Source: an uncultured Planctomycetaceae bacterium (GTDB taxonomy: Bacteria > Planctomycetota > Planctomycetia > Pirellulales > JACPPG01). From it: a stretch of 7,845 bases of DNA. Shown here piece by piece: positions 6,339 to 7,845 of this stretch; the stretch's first letter is position 1; each line of letters begins with the position of its first letter. The translations under genes and the position numbers were made by a program. The DNA is taken from the NCBI GenBank assembly GCA_945957305.1, contig CAMFLN010000110.1, forward strand, positions 1-7,845, in the 5' to 3' direction. The notes under the pieces are model-generated. The model made no database searches. It worked only from the letters and a program-made list of their open reading frames with translations, and was not told the DNA's origin.

Positions 6339-7694
6339 CTAGAGCGTATAGCCCTCACGGTAGGTCGGACGGATCATTGCATCGAGCTCTGGCGCGCCCT
6401 TGGCCTTGAGCTCCTTGGCGTCCCAGTCGACCTTCTTGCCGCTCCATACCGCCAGGTTACCCAGCAGCACGATCTCGGTGAGCGGACCCGAGTAATTCGG
6501 GAAGTTCGACATCGCGGGAATGCCTTCCTTGATCGCGCGGGCAAATTCCACGAAGTGCCCCGGCGAGCGTTCGAACTCGACCTTCGGCTTGTCCATCCCT
6601 TCGGGCAAGTAGAACTTGTCGGCGTAGTCGCCCGGCGAGTAGAGCGAAGCTTTGTCGCCGATCAGCAGCGCGCCCGAAATCGAGGTCTCGAACTTCTCGG
6701 CCTTATCCCCCTTGGGACCATCCTTGATGGTTTCCTTCGGCCACTTGACCTTTTCGAACAACTCAATCGGGGGCAGCTTTTTGCCGTCGTACCAGGTCAT
6801 GCTCAGGGCCGGGCGCTTGTCGGTGGCAGGGAACTCGTACTTGATGATCGACCAGCTGGGATATGTTTCCTTGTTGTGCCCCGAGGTCTGCGCTTCGACC
6901 GACGTAGGATGCTGCAAGTCGAGCGCCATGTAGGGCATGTTCATCGTGTGGCAGGCCATGTCGCCCAAGGCGCCGGTACCGAAGTCCCAGAAACCGCGCC
7001 AAGCGAACGGGTGATAGCCGTTGGCATACGGCCGATAAGCGGCCGGTCCCACCCACAGATCCCAGTGCACGTTCTTGGGCACTTCGGCCTCGGCCGGGCG
7101 GCCCGAGCCTTGCGGCCAGATGGGGCGATTCGTCCAGACATGGACTTCCTTGACGTTGCCCAGTGTGCCGGCCTTCACGGTCGCGGCGGCTTCGCGCAGT
7201 CCGCGGTTGGCGGTGCCCTGGTTGCCCATCTGCGTGGCAACCTTCATCTCGCGCGCCGTATCTCCCATTTTGCGAGCTTCGTAGATCGCGTGGGTCATGG
7301 GCTTCTGCGTGAAGCAGGCCTTGCCCATCCGCATGGCCATCAGCGACGCGGCGGCATGAGTGTGGTCGGGGGTGCTGACGGTGACGGCGTCGATGCTCGA
7401 ACCCATCTCTTCCAGCAGCTTGCGGAAGTCGTTGTACTTCTTCGCGCCGGCAAAGGTCTCGCCGGCCTTGCCGAGCGTGTTGTCGTCGATATCGCAGATG
7501 GCGACGATATCGCCGTTGCGGCTGGCATCCTTCGAGTCGCTGCTTCCCTTGCCGCCCACGCCGATACACGCAAAACGAATGCGCTCATTGGCCGACCGGC
7601 TTTCCTTGGCGGTCACGCCCCCGGCAACCCAGAAGCCGACGCCGGCGGCCGTAGTGGCCTTGAGGAAGTCGCGGCGATTGTTATGACGACTCAT
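6339..7694 (-). CDS. Tat-exported Gfo/Idh/MocA family oxidoreductase
   Basis: The 451-residue protein belongs to the NAD(P)-dependent sugar or polyol dehydrogenase family (glucose-fructose oxidoreductase, inositol dehydrogenase). A twin-arginine signal is at 7-12 (RRDFLK), followed by a small hydrophobic stretch (AAGVGFWVAGGV), so the folded enzyme with bound cofactor is probably exported. The Rossmann fold starts near residue 39 with the dinucleotide-binding GVGGKG at 45-50, an acidic residue after strand 2 (D68 in AICDID) and STPDHTHAAA at 107-116. The family's EKP motif reads QKP here (130-132), keeping the lysine. The C-terminal domain has WDLWVGPA at 211-218 and a conserved histidine, H249, in GDMACHTMN. 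Length and motifs are typical of the many secreted paralogues in Planctomycetes, whose substrates are mostly unknown. No transporter or sugar pathway gene is nearby to suggest one. The start is supported by TAGGAG eight bases upstream and the immediate Tat motif. Confidence 0.93.
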   Translation of the reverse strand: MSRHNNRRDFLKATTAAGVGFWVAGGVTAKESRSANERIRFACIGVGGKGSSDSKDASRNGDIVAICDIDDNTLGKAGETFAGAKKYNDFRKLLEEMGSSIDAVTVSTPDHTHAAASLMAMRMGKACFTQKPMTHAIYEARKMGDTAREMKVATQMGNQGTANRGLREAAATVKAGTLGNVKEVHVWTNRPIWPQGSGRPAEAEVPKNVHWDLWVGPAAYRPYANGYHPFAWRGFWDFGTGALGDMACHTMNMPYMALDLQHPTSVEAQTSGHNKETYPSWSIIKYEFPATDKRPALSMTWYDGKKLPPIELFEKVKWPKETIKDGPKGDKAEKFETSISGALLIGDKASLYSPGDYADKFYLPEGMDKPKVEFERSPGHFVEFARAIKEGIPAMSNFPNYSGPLTEIVLLGNLAVWSGKKVDWDAKELKAKGAPELDAMIRPTYREGYTL

Positions 7695-7702
7695 GTCCGG
7701 AA

Positions 7703-7708
7703 CTCCTA
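7703..7708 (-). promoter_or_regulatory. Ribosome binding site of the oxidoreductase gene
   Basis: TAGGAG on the minus strand lies eight bases before the ATG at 7694. It is a good Shine-Dalgarno match and supports the start that places the twin-arginine motif at residues 7-8. Confidence 0.6.
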
Positions 7709-7739
7709 CGAGGAAAAGAAAAATGTAATTCGGGGGACG

Positions 7740-7788
7740 CTCGCGAATCTACTTGCGCGAGTCGCCGACAATTGCGTAAGGGGTCGGC
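7740..7788. other. Two adjacent 6-bp hairpins in the leader of the oxidoreductase gene
   Basis: CTCGCG (7740-7745) pairs with CGCGAG (7756-7761), and GCCGAC (7764-7769) pairs with GTCGGC (7783-7788). They are two bases apart and lie 46-94 bases upstream of the minus-strand ATG. In GC-rich DNA such short stems arise by chance. They could be leader structures or an operator, but I recognise no riboswitch class and see no clear promoter in the 151 bases available. Confidence 0.2.
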
Positions 7789-7845
7789 CTGTAATCTCCG
7801 CCGCGGCTCTCGCCCTGTGAGGGATGGTCGCGCCTTGCATCGCAC

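Noticed and set aside
6309..7820. Open frame of 503 codons on the plus strand opposite the oxidoreductase gene
   Set aside because: It is antisense to a gene with a ribosome binding site, Tat signal and Rossmann motifs. The Arg/Gly/Val-rich product looks non-coding.

Overview
The window looks like ordinary chromosomal DNA of a planctomycete, most likely a Pirellulales-type organism. This is judged from gene content and style rather than from a marker gene. The pointers are a roughly 60% GC sequence, a SurA/PpiD-like membrane-anchored protein with a long Ala/Pro/Glu-rich insert, a DNA topoisomerase I that ends in GR(Y/F)GP repeats and a lysine tail instead of zinc fingers, a secreted leucine-rich-repeat protein, and a Tat-exported Gfo/Idh/MocA oxidoreductase. 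Extracellular oxidoreductases and LRR proteins of these kinds are expanded in Planctomycetes.

Layout from left to right. Bases 1-1677 (minus strand) hold the first 559 codons of a SurA/PpiD-like protein whose C-terminus lies outside the window. A 414-bp divergent intergenic region (1678-2091) has no convincing gene but carries direct repeats, an inverted repeat and a 12-bp palindrome. topA follows on the plus strand (2092-4776). The 128-bp gap 4777-4904 separates two convergent genes and holds two modest hairpins and four tandem degenerate CTGCC-type heptamers. An LRR protein lies on the minus strand (4905-6194, possibly starting at a GTG at 6161). A strong 13-bp perfect hairpin (6269-6307) then separates it from the upstream minus-strand oxidoreductase gene (6339-7694). 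The last 151 bases are the 5' region of that gene.

The genes do not form an evident pathway or operon. The SurA/PpiD-like gene and topA are divergent and could share control sequences. topA and the LRR gene converge. The LRR and oxidoreductase genes point the same way but have a probable terminator between them. TopA relaxes negative supercoils in the cytoplasm, whereas the other three proteins are predicted to act at or beyond the cytoplasmic membrane. I found no RNA gene, insertion sequence, CRISPR array, phage or defence gene, and nothing that amounts to a new multi-gene system. The points most worth a second look are the apparent replacement of the parvulin domain by a low-complexity linker in the first gene, the heptamer tandem repeat, and the clustered repeats in the divergent promoter region.
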